From positions 26,907,903 through 26,971,902 of the forward strand of contig NC_063152.1 in the NCBI RefSeq assembly GCF_020921035.1: a stretch of 64,000 nucleotides of DNA, in the 5' to 3' direction. Under the pieces are notes generated by a model. It had not been told where the DNA came from and did no database searches. It saw only the letters and a list, made by a program, of their open reading frames with translations. The DNA is from Rhodamnia argentea (lineage: Eukaryota > Streptophyta > Magnoliopsida > Myrtales > Myrtaceae). Positions 31,761-44,857 of the stretch are shown here, piece after piece. The position numbers and the translations under genes were made by a program. Numbering within the stretch: position 1 is the stretch's first letter; each line of letters begins with the position of its first letter.

Positions 31761-34700
31761 ATGTATCCGCCGCCGCCGCCGATGCTGGTCAACTGCTCCG
31801 GCTGCCGCACCCCGCTGCAGCTCCCGCCGGGAGCCAGATCCATCCGCTGCGCCATCTGCCAAGCCGTCACGAACATCGCCGATCCCCGCGCGGCCCCTCC
31901 CCCAGCGCCGCATCCTCCCTCGGCCCACGCGGCGCCGCCGCCGCCCTCGCCGTACGGCCACGCGCCGCCGGGGGCCCCTCCGAGCCCCCACGGGCGGAAG
32001 AGGGCGGTGATCTGCGGGATATCGTACAAGTACTCGAGGCACGAGCTCAAGGGGTGCATCAACGACGCCAGGTGCATGCGTTACTTGCTCATGAACAAGT
32101 TCCATTTCCCTCAGGAGTCCATTCTCATGCTTACAGGTACTGTCGCGATCGAGCTCGATCAAATGTTTCCGTATGTTTGATCTTCGTAGTATCCAGCATC
32201 CATCCAGAAGCATAGGTCAGCTGACGCTAGGGTTGGATTCACTGGTTGCTCGCTTCGGAGATTTGGCCTTTTGAGTCATTAACTGCGTTTCCGCGCTAAT
32301 TGCGTATTATCTCCCTGGTTAGCTATTGTGAGGATAATTTCTGTTCTTGCTTATTATGCGATTGTTTGTTTCAAACATGTTCAACTTTACTAGGCCAAAA
32401 TGGAAAATGTCAGCTGATGTTAGATTCGCTAGCTATCATTCTGATTTCGTTGTAGATTTTATGACATTGTTGAGCGGATACTTTGATGCTTACTTGCTCG
32501 TGGTAGCCTCACCAGTCAAAGATGAGTGACATTTTCCTGAGTAATACTGCAATTTGTGATTTCAAAAAAAGTTTAAGTAGGCGTTGATCTTGTTACATAG
32601 AAATTAACCGAGCTACGAATCATCTTAATGGGAATTCTTCTCTGGAAAACAGGATGCTGCGAAAGCCAGTAGTAACTGACTGTAGCAAAATTAAAAACTT
32701 TGCCTCCAAAAACGTCAGGACACTCTTGACTGTGGTTTGAAGTTTGTGTCATTTTCTTGAACATGCTGATTCCGATTAAGCTTCCTTCCTATTAATCTGG
32801 AAGTTCTTCTCCTTCATGTATGGTTAGTTGATGCCATGGAAGGTCCTACTCCTATTTCGGCTCTTATACATGCCGCTACTATGGTAACAGCAGGCATTTT
32901 TTTTGTAGCTCGACTTTCTTCCTCTTTTTATAATCATACCTTGCATAATGAATTTCATATCCTTAATAGGTATAATAACAGTATTATTGGGGGCTACTTT
33001 AGCTCTTGCTCAAAAAGATATTAAAAGAGGTTTAGCTTACCCTGAGCACATGCAATGGAGCCGTAGACAGTCAAGTCTAGACTCTAGTTCTACGAGGAAT
33101 CCACCTCTGGCTGTGTCAGCTTGCAAGTTTCTCATCACTGCATGCATCTTATACAAAGGGAAAGTCTTCAGCACAGTTATTCTTTGAAACTTGTATTGCA
33201 GAAGAAGAAGCCGACCCTTACAAAATTCCAAACAAACAAAACTTGAGGATGGCATTGTTTTGGCTTGTACAAGGCTGTCAACCTGGAGATTCCCTTGTAT
33301 TCCATTACTCAGGTCACGGTTCACGGCAAAGAAACTATAATGGTGATGAAGTTGATGGTTATGATGAAACATTGTGTCCCCTTGACTTTGAAACCCAGGG
33401 TATGATTGTCGATGATGAGATTAATGCAACAATTGTGAGACCTCTTCCTCATGGTGTTAAGCTCCATGCGATAATAGATGCTTGCCATAGTGGCACTGTA
33501 CTTGATTTACCATTCCTTTGCCGAATGGACAGGTCAGTTTTTCCATTCATTATTACTATTTTCTTAGTGCCTTGAGAAAGAGCTAGGTACGACCGAGATT
33601 ATCTTTCTATCCGAGAAAAAGAATGATCGAGGTTTTGACATTGCTTGACCGAAAGCATGTCTATTTCTCCACATAAATTACGAATCATTGTTGGACTGTC
33701 AATATGAATTCTATGCTATGTCCAACATACTAGTTCTGGCTATCTATGTTAAGCTGTGATGCTATTTCTTATGTACATCCTTAATGCGATTTTCTTTTGT
33801 GGTTAAAGGAGTGGCCGTTACATATGGGAGGACCATCGCCCTCGATCTGGTGTTTACAAGGGAACAAATGGTGGAGAAGCCATTTCATTCAGTGGCTGCG
33901 ATGATGACCAAACTTCAGCAGACACATCTGTAAGTATCTACAAGAAGTATGCACAATATCTACAAGCATCATAATTGCAGTTTCCAGGTTCAGAATGCAA
34001 TGAAGGAATTTATTTAACTCCATACGTCTTTCCATACAGGCTTTGTCACAGATTACATCTACTGGAGCTATGACCTTCTGCTTCATCCAAGCGATTGAGC
34101 GCGGACATGGATCTACATATGGTAGCATACTCAATTCCATGCGTACCACTATACGAAATACAGGAAATGATGGTGGTGGTATTGGTGTTGGTGGTGGGGT
34201 TGTGACATCTTTGATTACCATGCTTGTGACTGGTGGTAGTCTTATTGGCGGGGGGCTAAGACAGGTGCTTTCCTCTGGTTTTGTTGACTACTGCATGATC
34301 CACATTTTAATAACAGTCATGACTTTCCTCATAGTGTTTTTCCTTTTCTCAAGAAAACGGTGCCCTTTTGGTATATATATCTTTCAAATAGAGAAACTGA
34401 AGGCACAATACCTAGTCAACAACCTTCAAAGGATGTGATGGTACCGAACGCATGTAGTCTTAGTGGTAACTTTGTTTTTTTTCTCTTACATGGTTAAAAA
34501 CGATTTTGAGTAGTCTCATCACTCTAGTTTTAGTTCCATAGAATTTTTGGCGTCACATATAAGATAGATCCACTTTTTGTGCGGTGATACCCGGCATGAA
34601 AAGGTACGAGATGGGGTAGTTCATGTGGTCATCGTCAAAGAAAGAGGCAGGGCAATTGAATATTCGGAACATTGCACGGGATTCATAAGAAACCGCATAC

Positions 34701-34807
34701 TGATGTCAGATTTCTGGACTGATCTCTGAATGCTCTTCTTTCAACAGGAACCGCAATTAACTGCCTGCCAGACGTTTGACGCGTACACAAAACCTTTCTC
34801 CCTATGA
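31761..34807 (+). CDS. MC1: Type I metacaspase with LSD1-type zinc finger, 5 exons
   Basis: Exons 31761-32136, 33202-33532, 33809-33929, 34040-34264 and 34748-34807 join to 1113 bases, 370 aa. All introns are GT-AG and phases close. The N terminus carries an LSD1-type zinc finger with Cys12, Cys15, Cys30 and Cys33 ([10 protein letters not shown] ... RCAICQAVT), then a Pro-rich prodomain to about residue 80. The peptidase C14 p20 region has [20 protein letters not shown], catalytic His164 in HYSGHGS and catalytic Cys220 in DACHSGT. The p10 part includes [21 protein letters not shown] and [14 protein letters not shown], ending [16 protein letters not shown]. Metacaspases cleave after Arg/Lys and, in plants, type I members with LSD1 fingers govern hypersensitive cell death. 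A Gly-rich insert ([10 protein letters not shown]) sits near residue 310. Intron 1 carries a plastid ndhF fragment. Confidence 0.94.
32830..33040 (+). pseudogene. ndhF: Plastid ndhF fragment (NUPT) inside metacaspase intron 1
   Basis: Translation gives [17 protein letters not shown], then AGIFFVARL, and in a shifted frame [20 protein letters not shown] and [11 protein letters not shown]. These are the highly conserved transmembrane core of plastid NADH dehydrogenase subunit F. A one-base insertion near 32910 splits the frame, as expected for decayed nuclear plastid DNA. Match to ndhF stops abruptly at both ends. The mitochondrial nad5 protein shares the first motif, but the [13 protein letters not shown] stretch fits ndhF. 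It lies on the same strand as the host gene, inside a spliced intron, so it should be harmless. Confidence 0.8.
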
Positions 34808-36532
34808 AGTCCGCAAGTACATTGATTGCCATCTTTGTATTTTCGTTGCCATAGAGGTTCAGTACAGTTAAAACACAGTAAGTTCAATACAGGGAGAAGA
34901 GGGCGTGAGTTTCTACTTGTGAAATGTTATTTCTTGCGTGCTCGTTGTGATTGATTGATTGTATTGCTGGAGCAACATATGTTCCTCATGGTAAGTTAAT
35001 TCTGGTGATTACTTTAGCATGTGAACTGTGAGCTTGCCTTCTATGATTTGAGCTAAACATATTGAAAAGCTCGGCTAGAGTACAAGGACTACTATGGAGT
35101 ATGAGAGTACACATGTTAAAGGCCTGAAGTGCGAATGGATGGGCTTGGAGATCGTCTCAAATTGAAAAAGCTCGGCCTAGCCGAAGATCAATTCATATTT
35201 TGAAGAATCCTAACTTTCGTACTTTAGTGAGTCCAAAGATCCTTTTGATGACCTGTGATTGTGCTTAGGGGATATGTTATGTCTAGCCTTGAGTGGGCGT
35301 GCCTACGCTTGACAGTACATATGTAATGATTGATTTGTTTGATGACCAATCCTGGAAGTCTGTCCTAAAGGTCGGCTCGGCTTTTGCCGGACTCCTCATT
35401 TTTTGTTTTTTCCGGCCTTTAAGCCAAACACCTCGATTGATTTGTTTCCACTACTGAGACTCCATAACATGGTTCGTACGATCAAACTTGGTTACACTTA
35501 TTAAGTTTGCAGCATGATCCCGAAATTAACTTCTTAACTTGAAGTTGTTAACTAGCCCTTTTAATCTGAGTTCAACATTGACCGGCTGAACTAACCATTA
35601 CATACAAGACAGTTGAACATTTTAAAAGAATTTCTGCATGGTGTATAAAGAAACGAAGCAATGTTGGGAATTTAACGACTTTGCGATTTCAGAGTTTGGC
35701 CAGGTAAATGCCGAATAACCAATTCATGAAGTTTGCAGAGTATTCTACAAAAAACCTCCACACGCAGTTGGGCTCTACCTACGCAAGCGGAAAACTGGAT
35801 AAAACCGATTCATTTAGTTCGCAGAGTACTCCACAAAAGCCTCCACACGCAATTGGAGCTCCGAGGTCATGCCTTTCAATTGTAAATAAAATGCTTAGAT
35901 TCGACACTAAGGGCGACAAACTCAGTAATCCTCAAAACTCCACAATCCAAAGATCATCAGATTTTCCATGAGAAGAGACACAAATATGAGGTGCCCTCAG
36001 TAATTGCCAACATCTTAAATAATAGTAATAAAAGTGCCAAGGAGACAATTAACAAGCTGTTCCCTACTCAGCCACCATCCTTCCGAACGAAGGGATAAAA
36101 GCAATTTCTCCATCTAAAAACAACACCGCAACCACGAAAGGTAATAATCTTCAAGTAGCAGTTTCCTTGGACTCCAAGCAATCTCAACTCACAACCATCT
36201 CACAAGAAAACTCAAAAAAGCATTCAATCCCAGCCCTAATCTCTTCATGACAACTGTATATAATTGAAAGACAAACCTCGGCTGACATGAGACCGGGTTA
36301 TTAATTACTATATATTGACCATATCGTATTCTCCCATGTATGAAAACAAGCACTTAGCTCGAGGTTAATGCTCCATTGAACCTCTGGAAATTGCATTCGA
36401 TCTTTCAAAGAATAAAACTATTCAATGGCGTGGACACAGGACAACCAAAACAGATTATCGCCCACCCATAAGAAAAACCTCTCTATATTAAATAGCAACT
36501 ACGAGAGATACAATGAGCACCATCTTAATCAT
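34808..36532. other. Convergent intergenic region between metacaspase and eIF4G
   Basis: It holds the two 3' flanks. No gene. An 86-base imperfect duplication around 35735 and 35821 (gcagagtaYtcYacaaaa ... cctccacacgcaRttgg) is the only structure seen. Confidence 0.45.
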
Positions 36533-39500
36533 CTAAACGAACCTGTCTAAAATCCTTGAGCTTATACGACCCGGTGGCCGAAAATCCTCCAACCGCAAGT
36601 TGGAGCTTGATCGAATCTCATTGAAAACAGTCTCACCTTTCTCGGATTTGATCACCTCCAGAGTGCTTCCAAGGACGTCTGCCGCAAGCCCAACTTCTAG
36701 AAGCTGTCCAGGTTCTCCTCCGCCTTCACGTATCAAATGCCCAATGTCCCTCAATGGAATTATGTTCTCAACAATAATTTTGCCAAAAATATGGCCAAGA
36801 AACTCGGCTGCTTTCGGGGCATCGTTGACTGCATCCTCCAAAGTAGTGAGCACAGACTCGAACCTGGGACAGTCGTAAATGCAGTGTGCAATGACTATAT
36901 GTACATTTTATTTATTAATCATCAAAATAAAAAAAAAAACTACATAACATCATACCCTTGGATGAGGTCCACCGGACTTAACATGCATTCTTGAGACCTA
37001 GTAAGGTTGGTTAGAAGCTTGGCCAGAAGATCCCTTTCCAAGTCCTTCCTTTCAAAGGAGTCTGAAACCCAGAGAGAGATCATGGAAGGATAGAAGCTTG
37101 GAGAATTCAAGTCCTTGATGCATAAACTAATTTCCTTCTCATCTTTGGCACTGAGAGTAGAAAAAAAATATTAGCATATGGTCCAAGACAAACCTAAAAA
37201 AAGAATTGCGCCAGATATCTCAGCTTTCAAATGCAATATGTGCTTACTAAGGAAAGTACTGTCCAACTTAAAGTAACACTTGAGCACTATAAAGAGGTAC
37301 TCGATGCATCTTGCATACCAAGATTACATCAAGTACAATGAATACAAACAGTTGCCTACTTAAAATTACAACGTAACTGAAGTTGCCCCAAATCTGCTGG
37401 AGCGTAAAAGTATCTTGTCCAACGTCAGAACAAGCAAAGGGGTACAAAAAAACATAGCAAATAAGAACCACTGGGCACCCTAACCCATGATAGTTATATG
37501 GACAGTGGTGAGTGGCTTAACCTAACAAAAGCAGAAGTTTGTCATGTCCGGATACTGGAGGTACAAGTCTAGGATGAAAGCAGGGGTAAATGCAGCCATA
37601 CTCAAGGCGCAAGTGCACTTTGTCCATTTTCAGGTAAGTTAATTTACGAGAAACAAGAAGAAACTATGCATTAAAGACCTGAACATTCTACGATAACAAG
37701 ATTACAGAATTTCTTCTTAGATCACACTAAACTATGCAGCAAACCATAAATAACCAAACTAGAGACCAGTACCCACAGATTACAAGATTTTGAGCATCAG
37801 CATCGAGCAATCCAAAATTTCCCAATATAAGAGTCTACAAGCATCAAGAGGCAAGGAAATGATTGAACATAAAGTGTTGGAAAAAATTTCCCAATTCTAG
37901 GATGAAGGCAGGGGTAAACACAGTAATACTCAAACGGCAAGTGCACCTTGTCCTTTTCAGTTAAGTTGATCCACGAGAAACAAGAAGAAACTATGCATTA
38001 AAGACCTGACTTAACATAATACGGATAACAATATTTCAGAATTTCGTCTTAGATCGCACTAAACTAAGGCAGCAAACCATAACCAAGCTAGAGACCAATG
38101 CCCACAGATACAAGATTTCAAACATCAGCACCGAGCAGTCCAAATTGCCAATATAAGAGTCTACAAGCATCCAGAGAGAAGGAAATGATTAAGTGTTGGA
38201 AAACATTTCTCAATTCAACGATTTCCCTCTTCGCCGCTTATTGGGCGGGTCTAACATAAGAAGTCCTAAAATATATTCACATCCCAGCAACAGTAGAACG
38301 TCCAAAATGATGAATCCTGACAATAATATAAAAAAGAGAAGTAACTAATATGTACCTATAGAATTCTTTAATTGCTGCAATGGACATATCTCTCAGCCTC
38401 TCTTCTGGCCGTGCTTTCTCTGAAGAAATATCCTGAGAGGAACTTGTTCCCTGCATTCGTGGTGAAGGAGAATTTCCACCAGATCTATCAAAACCTTCTC
38501 GGCTACCAGGCCTATTACGATGCACACCGGAGTGGTCATAAGCACCAGAGCCTGAAAGCCTATCTGCCACATAGCTTGTCTTCTCTACAGAACTAACTCC
38601 ATTTGAAGCATCTGCTATTCTTCGAGAGTCCAACAAGCCAGAGGAAATATCACCTACTGAAGTGCTTGACATTGATGGCGGCCCTCTGAAAGACATTCCC
38701 CTGCCAAGTCCACCCTGAGGTCCTAGGGTGATCGAATGAGAATCGCCCCCTAACCTTTGAGGCAACGGAACTGCCAATGGCCTTGACTCATGAGGCTGTC
38801 TCTCTTCAAACCGAATATCCTGACTGCCCTGTCCACGGACCTGTGACTGCAACCCGCGGAAAACACTGACCTGGGCATTTGGAGAGGATAAGACACTAGA
38901 GCCCCTAGACGAAAAGTCCACTGGCTGTCCTCTTCTTGAAGAATTGATCCCTGGAGCACGAGCATTTCTGCTAACCTGGGCATGTCGTTCTTGAGCAGCA
39001 TCTCTATGAACTTCATCAATCTTCTTTGGCCCTTCAACCTTCCTCCTTTGCTGCCATTTATTTCTCCTTAAATCAATTGAATCTTTCAACATGAACCTAA
39101 CCCTTGAGGAGAGATTCATGTTGTTTGACAAATTCCACATCCCCTCAAAATATGTATCCATGTGGTCCTTTGCTTTTGGATGGTCAATCATCTCCCCAAT
39201 AGTACTCATTAATTTGCACAACGCCTCAATGTCCTCCTCCTCGGGAGTTTCATGTTGACCCCCCAACAGTTTCTTTATGCATTCATGCATTATTTTCTCA
39301 GTTAACATTCTCTTCTTGTACAACTCCCCAATTAATCTGATGTTTCCCAACATTCTTCTTCGGGCCTTAATTCTCTTCTCCTCTCTTTCCTCTTCAGACT
39401 GTTTGATCTCACCCTCCTCTTCAGCTTTATTGGCTTCCTCTTCCTCTCTTTCCCCTCTCTCGAATTCTTCCTGGCACTTGTTCAAAAGCACCCTCCTAAA

Positions 39501-42500
39501 AGTAATCTTATTATCATCTTCAATGAAATCAGGCAACTCTTGAGCAAGATGACGACATAAGTTGGCATACATTTCACAAAATGTGGGCTCCATCAAAGCC
39601 TTATCAAAAATCTGAGAGATAAGACCTTTAAGAGTGGGTGCATTGTCAATGTTAACTGCTTTTACTTGCTCAAACAATTTCTCGAAATTCTGAGGAGTCA
39701 ACTTGTTTAAGATAGCTTTCAACTGCCTCTGCTTAGCCTGTTCCTCATCCGTAACTCTACCCACTTCATACTTTTTCTCAGCCCTGTGCATCATCTGTAA
39801 TGGAGTCTGAGGAGAAGGTATCAGTCCCTTCTGCTGGAAGCCAGTAGCACGCTGCCACCTGTCAGAGTCAGAGTTATTTCTCTGCATCCCTCCTTGAAAT
39901 CCTGGGGACTGCATTGGACCAGAGAGTATCCCTCCTGTATATTGGACGGAAGCCTGTGCACGAGGATTCCTCAAAACACCATAATTACCTCCTTGGCCAG
40001 GTCGGAGACCTGGGTTAGGCCCAAGGCCCACATCAAGACGCAGATCACGCCCTGGACCAAAAGCACCAGACAGTCTACCCCACTTGTCATCATCAGCCAA
40101 ACCACTTCCGCGGCGAACTACCCGAGCGCCCCCACTTTGCCTGTCTATCGTTCTCCCAGGACTGGGGTGAGAATCACGGTCAGCAAAGCGAGAACCATTG
40201 ACAAAAGGGTTGAATACCTCGGCTATGTCATCTGTCACTTCAAAATTCTCAGGAAGATTAGTACATCTCTCTGCAAATTTCAGGAGAAAATCTCTAGAAT
40301 ATTTTCTTGCGAGAAACCCATTTCTATTTTCGCTGCTTGGCACAAAAACATCAACCTGTTGCCTGCTAGTTGAAGGTTCCAATGCTGGTGAAGAGACATC
40401 GGCAGCATCTTCCCAGTCATCAATCTCAGCTTTAGTTTGCTCAACATCATCGCTCACCACAGCTTCTTTTGTAGATGTCTCAGCTGCTGCTTGGTTTACA
40501 TGAATGTCCTCAGAAGCAATCTCTGCGCCTCTGGAGGACTCAACTGATTCTTTCTTTTCCTCTGGACCTTTGTAAGCCATATACAGATCGAGAGTTGCCC
40601 CAGCAGCATCAGCTCTCTGGAGAACTTCTTTCCTCTTTTTCTTTCCTCTAGCTATATTACTTGAAGACCTACTTATTTCTGGAGCAGGCCTATCTTTGGG
40701 AACTGCTGTCTGAACTGATTTCAAGCTGCCCTCAACACTTTCCGTAACATCACCATCACCATCATCCCCAGCACCTGCTTTTAAAGAGTCGGACATTAAA
40801 ACAGAAGAAGAGTCAATCACCTCATCCCTCCCATTTACAGAGGCATCTGCCTGAGAATTGTCACCATCAACACTAGCTAAAGGAACAGCATCACAAGGGG
40901 TAGCTTCTCCAATGTTAGAATCCAGAGATGAGGATGTAGGCATCTCCGAATTTCCCATTGTCATATCAGTATCTCGATGATTTCTCTCTTCATCCAGGCT
41001 GGTCCTTTCAGTTGTGCTAGTTGGAACATCCTCCCCAGAAGCTTCAACCAATGGGACAGAATCCTGGTCACCCTCTCTGATGATATCAGAATGTTCTAAA
41101 GAGACTGAGACAGAAGAAACCACAGAACTATCAACAGACTCTTTAGGCTGCTCAACAGGCTCCGTACTTTCTAGTTCTCCTCCATCAGCATTCGTATAAT
41201 CCAATATTTCATTTTTCTCTGCAGAGTCATCTTGAATTGATTGTTGACAAGTCTGTGAATTATCGAGAAACTGTTCACCAGCAGAAATTTCAGATGACAC
41301 AGAGACAATGCCTTCCCCAGCACCATCGTGCTTAACTTCCAAAATATCAGGAGAGAAAGCATCAGTGGTTGAAAACGATTCGCTTACAGACTCTGGAACA
41401 TCATCACAAATTCCTGATGGGTAGGTGATAGTTGTCTTAGCTTTCAAATTCTCAAGCACCCCACTATGAGAAGATTCCCGTAAAGCTATGGCTGAGTTTG
41501 AGTTCCCTTCTTCAGTAACCTGTCCAAGAATGCTAAAAATATTACATGCTAATCTACAATTCAAGAATACAATATGGACCTAAAAGAATTTCAAATGCAG
41601 TTATGGTAATGGTTGCACAAGAACTAGTCAGAGAATTGTTGGTACATCGTACCTTGATTGAATGTGGGTCATCTCCTTTCTTTCTTTGCTCGTGATTCTT
41701 GATAGAATTGGACCTGCTAAGGTTCTCCATTCTCCTTCCAGCAACATTAGTAGAAGCTGCTTCGGCGGAAGAGCGATTGGCAGTTGAACTGGTTACAGAC
41801 TGTTCCCCAGAAGCACCAGTCGACCCTACATATTGTTTGTTAGGCCCTGGCAATGCTCCTAAATCACTTCCAGGTTCTTTCAACAAGGGGCCTCCAGAAA
41901 CCTCAGAATCTCTAGATGCTGAATTCCCAGAAATCTTGACAGCTTTAGGTGATTCAACCTTTTCAAAGGCAGTTAAGACACTTGCAGAAGGTAAATCAGT
42001 AATATTTTCACCATCAGAAACAATTCTGGGCTTAGATGTCCCCTGCACAAGAGCTGAAGGAGGAGCATGGGCATTTTGCATTTGATCCTGCTTGGGTGGT
42101 GGCTCCACAGCTGCTCGGATAGATATGCCAGCCCTCTCAGGAAGCTGTGAATTATCTTGGGAATTCAGCAATGTCATTCTTTGAGCACCTTGGTTGACAG
42201 GAGGATTAAATCTTGGTGCCTGAGAGGTGGGGGTTATCTGTGTACCGGATAGAGGAAGAGAACTCGGGGCAGGGAAGAATAGAGGGCTGGGACCGTAACT
42301 GTTCGTAAAATAGTTGGCTGGATGGTTTGATGGATACGATGATATATGTTGCGCTTGAGGAGGTACATTTGAATGAGACCGGCTTGAAGGCCCTCCATCA
42401 GAAAACCCCTCTGTGCGCTTATCAAGCCTCACCTCTTGATGTGTTTCTGGGTGAGTTATTTTGACAGCAGTCTTGCGAGGACCAACAAATTTCGCTCCTT

Positions 42501-44501
42501 GTTGTTGTGAATATGGACTGATACCCATTCCCAAGGTACCCAACTGGGAGGGGAATTGGGGATTAATCTGAGGCCCAAAACTCAAGCCCTGACTCTGATG
42601 CATTATGCCCTGAGGTTGGATCATATGGGCGGCCTGCAGACCCGTGACATACATCTGTTGCTGCATTGAAGGAGGAGCATTTCCCACAGGTAGCATAGAC
42701 ATTGGAATTGGCAATTGAAGGGAAGTGGATGCCATTCCTTGAGACTGAATCGAAGTATTGGGGCCATTGAACTGAATAGGAACTTGTGGCTGGTTAAAAG
42801 GCATTTGCATGGAAATTCCAGGCATGGCGTGAGCTGGAGGTTTCTGTGATTGTACAGAGGGGGGAATGGGCGGAACTTGATCCTTCTTGCCCTTTGAAAC
42901 AGTATGGCTGTCCCCCGCATTAGACTGGTCAGTAGCACCTAAATCTCGCTTTGGTAATGGATGCTTAGGAGCAGCAGGAACTGGCACTTGTGGACCAGCT
43001 TTAATAGCATCATGGCGAGCCTGATGGTATTAAGAAGACAAGATTAAATGTCGTCAAGAAAAAATTCAACAATATGCATGCCAATCTTTTCATTGTCTCA
43101 CCAAAGACTGATCATATCCCATGCATTTGCGTGCACAGGCGCATTGGTGTAGGTGCACAAAATCCAATCTTCACAAGTAAAGAACCAGAAGAGAGGAAAA
43201 AACAAAGACGCACCTGATCACGTTTCTGCTCATCCAAATTTGGAGGAGCAGAGCTGGTTCTGGCAGGAATCTACGGGCAAAGTTGCATTAGAGAAACCAG
43301 CACCATTAGACAAAAAAACAAATAAGTCAAATAGCATAAAAATTTCGACCCAAAAAAAAAAAGAAAAAGCAGATTACCTGCATTCCATTCATGAGACCGG
43401 GACTTAAAGAGCCAAACTGGAAAGAGAATGCTTTAGAGGCATCTCCAGGAGCTACGCCAAAAGAAAAGAAAATTCTGATTATTAGCCAAGTCCTTGTAAA
43501 CAGTAAAAATAGTAATTGAACACGCCGGCCAACTGGTCGTGTTCTGGATAAGTATTCTGTGAGAAATTGTAAAAATCAATTAAACAGAAGAAATATACAC
43601 TACAAATTTCGTAGATAGCAAAAGTATGATATAAGCTAAAGGTTGCATTAACCAAGAGAGGCAGAACCACATACCCTTTTGGGGTGTTGAAGGAGGCAGC
43701 ATTTCAGAACTCATGGTGGGTGGTTGAGAAGTTGGAGCTTTCGGAACAGCTCGGGTGTTTCTATTGGCGGCTGGAGGTGTTTCAGCAGGCTTAGCAGTGG
43801 CGCTTGCTTTTCCAGCATCAGATTGTCCTGAAATGCAGCAGAGGGATATAGAATAACAAAATCAGCCATAAACAGCAAAAGGGAACATTAAGATACATTT
43901 ACACAAGAACATGGCTCCATCAGCCAACTTCCTATCACAATCACACTCAATCAAAACAACTGAGACATGACACACTGAAGGAAAGTTCCGAAATTTATTC
44001 TGTGGACGACATCATACCTTGTGATTGGGGCTGGGGCTGCACATGGGCACCATTTTGCAGATTATGCTGAGTCGGAGTAGCACCCGCGGGCTCTGAGGAG
44101 ATATTCACAGGCCGTAGGTTTACCCTAGATTGGCCTCCTTGCACATTATTAGACTTCTTGAAACTGTGACATGCCAAAGACAATCGCACGCCAACAACGC
44201 AATCGTCAATTAAACAAGCCGAGCTCACAAAACTCAGCAATCAAAATCCAACTTTCCAAACGAAGGCAGAGAGCCCGAAACGAAACAGAAACAGAACCCC
44301 AGGGCAGCGGATTCCAACCCTTTATTATTATTATTATTTTTACCTTCGATTGGAGGAGATGGAAGGAGAAGGGGCGGGGGCACCGCCGCCCTTACTGTAA
44401 CCGCCCGAGGAGGTCCGCTGCTGGTTGAAGCCCGCGGATCGCCCGGGTCTACGATCTTGCGCCGCCTCGCTCTTCTGATACCTGGATTGATTGAAGGACA
44501 T
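36533..44501 (-). CDS. EIF4G: Eukaryotic translation initiation factor 4G (eIF4G), 9 exons
   Basis: Minus-strand exons 44344-44501, 44018-44163, 43675-43827, 43378-43451, 43214-43270, 41653-43020, 38356-41519, 36956-37150 and 36533-36863 join to 5646 bases, 1881 aa. All introns are GT-AG and phases close. eIF4G is the scaffold of the cap-binding complex, joining eIF4E, eIF4A and eIF3 in the cytosol. The start MSFNQSRYQKSE is the usual plant N terminus. A long Gln/Pro/Ser-rich region follows. The eIF4E-binding site YSRDFLLKF (Y-x4-L-hydrophobic) lies near residue 1055. The MIF4G domain is at about residues 1250-1490 (AILNKLTPQNFEKLFEQV ... LCKLMSTIGEMID). A Ser/Arg/Gly-rich linker leads to the MA3 domain in exons 7-9 (MSIAAIKEFY ... 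LNSPSFYPSMISLWV ... DVLGSTLEVIKSEKGE). The full-length form, not eIF(iso)4G, is indicated by size. Intron 7 carries a 328-bp tandem duplication. A GA/CT microsatellite is in the leader. Confidence 0.94.
37568..38218 (+). repeat. ~328-bp tandem duplication in eIF4G intron 7
   Basis: Copy 1 (37568-37895) and copy 2 (37896-38218) both start 'tctaggatgaaRgcaggggta' and share 'cgagaaacaagaagaaact', 'ccaatataagagtctacaag' and many other blocks in order. Divergence is moderate. It lies wholly within the intron between exons 7 and 8. Confidence 0.85.
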
Positions 44502-44818
44502 AAATCCCGCACTGGAAGATCCCCACGCCGAGTATTTGGGTCGTCGATCCCTAACACCTGTTCCGCCACCGAAACAGATCGAAAAAAAGGAGCTCCAATT
44601 CAGGTCCCCACCACCCCCCACCAAGAAACCGAAAAGGACAAAAAAAAGGCACCGGAATCGGGAAACGCCGCGCGACCCCCCGATTAGGGCTAAAGCTCGC
44701 ATGGAGGGAGGGAAGGGAGGGAAGGGAAGGGGGTTTACCTGGAAGAGGTGAAGCCGCGCAGGACCGGAAGGCGAACTAGGGTTTCAATCGGCGGTCATGG
44801 GGAACTCGCACGCACGTC

Positions 44819-44819
<1 letters not shown>

Positions 44820-44853
<34 letters not shown>
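44820..44853 (+). repeat. GA microsatellite in the eIF4G 5' leader
   Basis: Run of about 16 GA units (CT on the coding strand), about 320 bases upstream of the start codon. Confidence 0.85.

Positions 44854-44857
<4 letters not shown>

Noticed and set aside
31563..32213. Long open frames on both strands over metacaspase exon 1
   Set aside because: GC-rich exon makes all frames open; only the frame with the LSD1 finger and caspase motifs is supported.
44340..44702. Upstream extension of the eIF4G start (in-frame ATG at 44702)
   Set aside because: The added residues are low complexity, and MSFNQSR at 44501 matches the usual plant eIF4G start.
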